NCBI GenBank assembly: GCA_958496175.1
Contig: OY292275.1
Coordinates: 25,211,001-25,275,000, forward strand
Origin: Sisyra terminalis
Taxonomy: Eukaryota > Arthropoda > Insecta > Neuroptera > Sisyridae
Direction of reading: 5' to 3'
Length of the DNA stretch: 64,000 nt
A model generated the notes under the pieces. The model did not search any database. It had not been told where the DNA came from and saw only the letters and a list, made by a program, of their open reading frames with translations. A program made the translations under genes and the position numbers. Position 1 is the stretch's first letter, and every line of letters begins with the position of its first letter. Shown piece by piece: positions 59,755 to 64,000 of this stretch.

Positions 59755-60000
59755 TATCTACCTGAAGAGCTTTGAAATATAGTTCTGGAGAAGAATGGAG
59801 AAAATTAAATGGATGGTTTGAGTTATAAACATAAAAGTGTTGAGAAGAGTCAACGAAAGAATTATCATTGATATGGCGACAAGAATAAAAGCTAACTAAA
59901 TGGATCATATTCTGAGAGGAAAATAGTTAATTTATACTGTAGAAAGGAAACTGGAACGTCCCAAGAAGACAAATTAAGATTCTAGATTTATTGAAACGCG
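59755..60000 (+). pseudogene. LINE polyprotein C-terminal fragment
   Basis: The plus strand reads MEKIKWMV, a stop, then KVLRRVNERIIIDMATRIKAN, a stop, and MDHILRGK with TVERKLERPKK. This is the RRMLKIKW...VLRR...ILRGN pattern of insect LINE polyproteins just before their C-terminus. Several stops are present. It may be joined to, or merely next to, the fragment at 60035. Confidence 0.72.
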
Positions 60001-60034
60001 TAATGGACTATCCTAATATAAAGTATTTTGTCCA

Positions 60035-60640
60035 TAGGGGAGACCCAACTTGGGAATTAGGATCGCCACAGGAGTCCACCGCACCTGCCCCCTAGCGAGT
60101 ACGCTCGTAGAAGCTGGTGAATCCAATCTATCCATGCGGTGTCAATTTCTAACACTAAAATATAAATTTAATGCTAAAAGCTTATTTCACCATCCAAACC
60201 ATCAAATGTGTAAATACTACTCCCAACGAAAGCTGTTGCTTATTAAAATTAATAAGCCCAAATCTCTTTCCATATAAACCGTTGTCTTGGAAAAGGCACT
60301 TAACAAAAAATATCAATTCTCCACAAATGATGAAGGACTCATTAGTAACGTCAAAGCAATTGAAAGAATAGTTACAGCGATTTGGCAAAGGAAGTGGGAT
60401 ATGACCCAAACCCATCTTAGAAGGTTTAAGAACAAAGTTCGAAAATCAGATTTCAAAGAAAATAGCATGAGCAATGCGGATCAAGTAACCATGACTCGCT
60501 TAAGAAGGGAACCCCATGATTGGATTTTAAGAAGCCAACAACCAAAAAGTTGCTCCTCATGTTTGAGCGTTCTGGACGTCAAAAATGTTCTGGTTGGGTG
60601 CAATGAGGCTTATCCAGGAATGGGACGCTGAGAAGGGAAG
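60035..60640 (+). pseudogene. LINE fragment: post-RT and RNase H C-terminal region
   Basis: The first frame reads LGIRIATGVHRTCPLASTLV then EAGESNLSMRCQFLTLKY, the conserved segment between RT and RNase H of Jockey-type elements. A second frame (60287-60631) gives TRLRREPHDWILRSQ and CSSCLSVLDVKNVL, the terminal H/C motif. The central RNase H catalytic part is missing between them. Dead copy. Confidence 0.78.
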
Positions 60641-60712
60641 ACCTCGAACCATCTTAATCCACTGCCCAAAACATTTTACAAGTCTCTAAAGGGAAGGAAG
60701 ATCTACATATAC

Positions 60713-61224
60713 ACTTAATGCAAATTCTCAGAGGACTAGAATGAAAATAATTAGTTAAAACTAGATTTTTATTCGCAACGTTTCAATCCTTTGTTAAGCC
60801 TTCCTAAGGCGTTCTTAAACAATCGCTTTAGCTTTGTCAACAATACTCCTTGTCATGATCCATTTTATAAATACGATACAGTTAATAAAAAATAATAATA
60901 AGAGCTTCCAGGATACATAAAACTCAATAATAATTAGTTAAAAATTATCATCATTTTATAATTGTTTAAAAAAAAATTTTAAAAATGATTATTTAATAAC
61001 TAATTTTTATTGAATTTTATGTATCCTGGAAGTTCTTATTATTATTTTTTATTAACTGTACCGTATTTATAAAATGGATCATGACAAGGATAATTGTTGA
61101 CAAAGTTAAAGCGATTGTTTACAAACGCCTGAGGAAGGCTTAATGAAGGGCCGAAACGTCGCGAATAAAAATTTAGTTTTAACTACTTATTGTGATCCTA
61201 GTCCTCTGAGAATTTGCATTAAGT
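60713..61224. mobile_element. 512-bp foldback element (near-perfect inverted arms)
   Basis: The left arm from ACTTAATGCAAATTCTCAGA pairs with the right arm ending at 61224 for about 240 bases, with a short AT-rich loop near 60968. Arm mismatches are few. Each arm includes GGATCATGACAAGGAT, TATCCTGGAAG and a motif CTGAGGAAGGC...GCCGAAACGTC (61128-61157, inverted in the left arm). No target duplication was recognised. MITE-like or a palindromised fragment of a larger repeat. Confidence 0.85.
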
Positions 61225-61679
61225 TGTTATCACTAAGGATGACTAAGGATCTGAAATTTTACCATAAACATCTACACATAAACTGATAATTTTGCAAGAA
61301 GGTTTAATCCATTGCGTTTCTGATTTTATTTTCTATATCTCATGTTGATGTAAAAAACTGTAAATATATCAATACTGCACATAGATAGTTTTGATCCAAT
61401 TATAATATAACTATCTTAATTTTAATGTTATTAGAGCTACATCATTCAATACTATTTATATTTGACAGAAAATACTTATCCATGTGAATAAACTTAGGTG
61501 CCTACTGCATATGACCTAAGCTACTGTGCGTGCCAATTTAAAAAAAAAACATTTCCAGATAAAGTTGGGGTAGAGTTTGAAAGAGATCTTACAATAATTT
61601 ATTGTACCCAATTGCATTTCTTTTAAAACACAATTAATTTTGTATAAATAGTCGTTTATTTAATTTATAATTAAATGGA

Positions 61680-62253
61680 GATAACAACAACAATAGTGGT
61701 TACCGTAGATTCTCGTATTACAGCACAGAACACCGGCTTTGCCTAAAAGCGACGCGCTTTATCGTTTGAATTTCAGGAACATGCGTCCTTCATGGGTATC
61801 TCACTCGGTTTCTAACGCTTATTCGTTTTATTGCATTTGCGAATAAGTCTTCACATGTTTGCAGGGCGTCGCGACGTTTAATACTGGGAGAGGCGTCCCG
61901 ACGTCCAGTCACGACTGTAACAAAGCTATCTCTGAAGTTCAAATTATTCGCAAAGCCGAAATAAAGTATTAAATCGTTTTATATATAAACAACTATAGAC
62001 TACATTTGATTAATTATTTTATATCTCCTATTATTTTATGTGTCAATGGCATTTTATAAATCAGTTTAATTTAAATTTTTTTAAAAGTTTGTTAAAGTTA
62101 CATTTTTTAGATAAAGTTTTAAACGTATACCGACATTTCACGTGTAATTGTTGCAATAAATCGCTGTGGTTTTTAACGGTTTTATAAACTTATAAAAACT
62201 ATATGAAAATCGCTACTTGACGTTTGTTGAAACAAATAGAAAACTTTGTAAAG
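61680..62253 (+). promoter_or_regulatory. CpG-richer segment and possible 5' UTR exon
   Basis: From 61720 to 61930 the sequence has many CpG (GCGACGCGC, GGGCGTCGCGACG, GGCGTCCCGACGTC) against a very CpG-poor background. It ends downstream at a consensus donor TAAAG|GTAAGT (62253/62254). No long frame precedes the donor, so an untranslated first exon of a gene to the right is a fair guess. Confidence 0.35.
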
Positions 62254-64000
62254 GTAAGTTAGTAAAAAATAATTTTTGATAGTTTTTTTTTTTAAAATAA
62301 CTAATAAGTTTGGGAGAGCAAGGTGGAATCAATTTACTCTTTTCACTTAATTTTTAATCAAGAAATTTGAAACTAATTATTAGCTTTTAACATAACTTTT
62401 AACAGTGACAAATTGAAAACATTCGAGTTAATATTTACCCATTTCATAATTTTGACAACATTTCAAATATAAACTCATGTAGTTTGAAACTTTGGTTTTC
62501 ACATACAATTCGCCTGAACTTAAACATAAATTCTTAAATTAAAGTTCTTAAGTTTTTAAGAATACGAGTCAAAGTTTATAACAAAAGGAATATCTTACAA
62601 ACAAAAATAAGATTTATTGAAATAATATTTTAATCCACATGAATATTATTTGGTTTGTAAATTAACTATTGTTTCTCCATTTTTTTTTAAGAAAACAACT
62701 AAATTTTGTTCGGTTTGGGTATTTAAAAACTTCAATTACAAGAGTACGAACATTTTTTTTATACCTTTAAAACTAATAAAATAAAATATTTAAAAAAAAA
62801 GGAATACTTAAGTTAATTCAGTTGAATGAGCTTAAGATTTGATAAAAACTTTTTTAGGATACTTTTTTTTAATAATACATAGTTAAATAAACTGGCACTA
62901 CAAAACTTTACGGCATCGTTCTGGGAACCGGGGTAAATTTTCCAAAATGAGTTAAAAGTGGAATTTTTAGGGGTAATAAGGAAGAAAGGTAGTATAGTGG
63001 AAATCGATTAAATGCCGGAAACTATTCAAATTGCACTTACATCAAAAAGCTCTAATTTTGAAGTTATTGTATAAGAGATGACAGGGGAATTTCTCCAAAA
63101 CCTATTGGGGGAAAATATACAACTACATTTTGTTTGTTCCAATAAAATAATTTTATTTTAATTGTCTATTATATATGCGTACTGTTTTTATGTAACTTGT
63201 TTTAATTTTCCGTGGAAATTAATTCATTCAATAATGTTTAATTTTAATTTACATTGATTGTCTCCTTTGTAAAAAGAGAGGGTAATATCGACTAACGCAA
63301 TAATAATTTGGGGAATGGTTAAAAATGTTCCCCAACCGATACTCTAAGTGATATTTCTATTTACTTTTATTAAAACTAGACTCCTTTATTTTTGATTTTG
63401 TTAACAGAAAGTTGTTTAATTTTACAAACATTTACTTTAATTATATTAAGAATCGAATGATTTCTTCAATTTGCATAAATTTAAACAAATTAATTAAATA
63501 GTTCTATAAGATTAAGCAATGATTTATAGTTCTCTTTATTGATTAATAAAAATAAAGGTTAGCAAACTTATCATAAAAAATAATGCTTAATTAAACCAGA
63601 ATTTAAATAGGTAGTATTAAGGCTACACAATTTACCGAAGTTAATTTAAATGGAAGTTGATTTTTATGTACCTATATATATATATATGTATATATAGTAT
63701 ACCAATAATTTATATCAAAATATTTATATAAAACATATTTTAATAAAGCTATCTAAAAATTTAAATAAATTATTCAGAAAATGTGAATAACGTTAAAAAA
63801 TTGAACCTGAATTGAGAACATTCCATATAAATAGCTATGTATATGTATAGAGGCTATAGAAGTATGCTTTGAACAAGAATGTGTGGGTCAGGGAAAGCTT
63901 TAACGGGAAAAAAATTATCTTGACTTGTATAGTACATAAGATTAAAATATTTATGCTCGACACTAATGAGATTTGGCTGAATGATAAACGGTTTTGTTGG
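62254..64000. other. AT-rich end of window, nothing recognised
   Basis: If the donor at 62254 is real this would be intron. A short TA microsatellite lies at 63675-63700. No coding signal. Confidence 0.35.

Noticed and set aside
63675..63700. TA-rich microsatellite as a regulatory site
   Set aside because: Ordinary simple repeat in AT-rich DNA.

Overview
The window reads as a piece of an AT-rich insect nuclear genome. The genes have short introns with GT/AG borders and encode clear animal proteins. The space between them is filled with insect-type mobile DNA: Merlin, piggyBac, hAT-like MITEs, Helitron, Jockey-like LINE pieces and tRNA-derived SINEs. The species cannot be named from sequence alone. 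There is no CRISPR array, rRNA gene or intact tRNA gene.

Layout. 0.5-6.6 kb holds a BRCA2 homologue on the minus strand. It has one very long first exon with seven BRC-type RAD51-binding repeats, followed by nine traceable exons for the helical and OB-fold DNA-binding region; its 3' end is not resolved. 8.9-14.2 kb and 22.5-27.8 kb are the two arms of a large inverted duplication. Each arm carries a complete four-exon PRC1 (fascetto/Ase1/MAP65 family) gene. The roughly 8.3 kb spacer holds a Merlin (IS1595/ISXO2-like) transposase relic split by a piggyBac insertion, a MITE/Helitron cluster, and a complete seven-exon TOP3B gene (855 codons) on the minus strand. 30.8-32.2 kb holds a four-exon minus-strand gene for a secreted Cys-rich plus Gly/Tyr/Pro-rich protein. 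Its 5' UTR is spliced, and a candidate promoter and leader exon lie about 9.5 kb upstream near 41.7 kb.

32-64 kb is gene-poor. It contains SINEs, a Helitron with textbook ends, hAT-like MITEs (one nested inside another with a perfect 8-bp target duplication), several LINE fragments, a decayed THAP-domain exon, a possible LTR or promoter, a 512-bp foldback element, and a CpG-richer segment at 61.7-62.25 kb that may be the 5' end of a gene running out of the window.

The three conserved genes all serve genome or cell-division integrity: BRCA2 (RAD51 loading), TOP3B (type IA DNA/RNA topoisomerase) and PRC1 (antiparallel microtubule bundling in anaphase). Nothing shows that they are co-regulated, and their proximity may be chance. 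The strongest unusual signal is the PRC1 inverted duplication. A 2,757-bp core is colinear base for base and nearly identical between arms, while the outer parts of the same arms have diverged clearly. That is the pattern expected of gene conversion between inverted arms.
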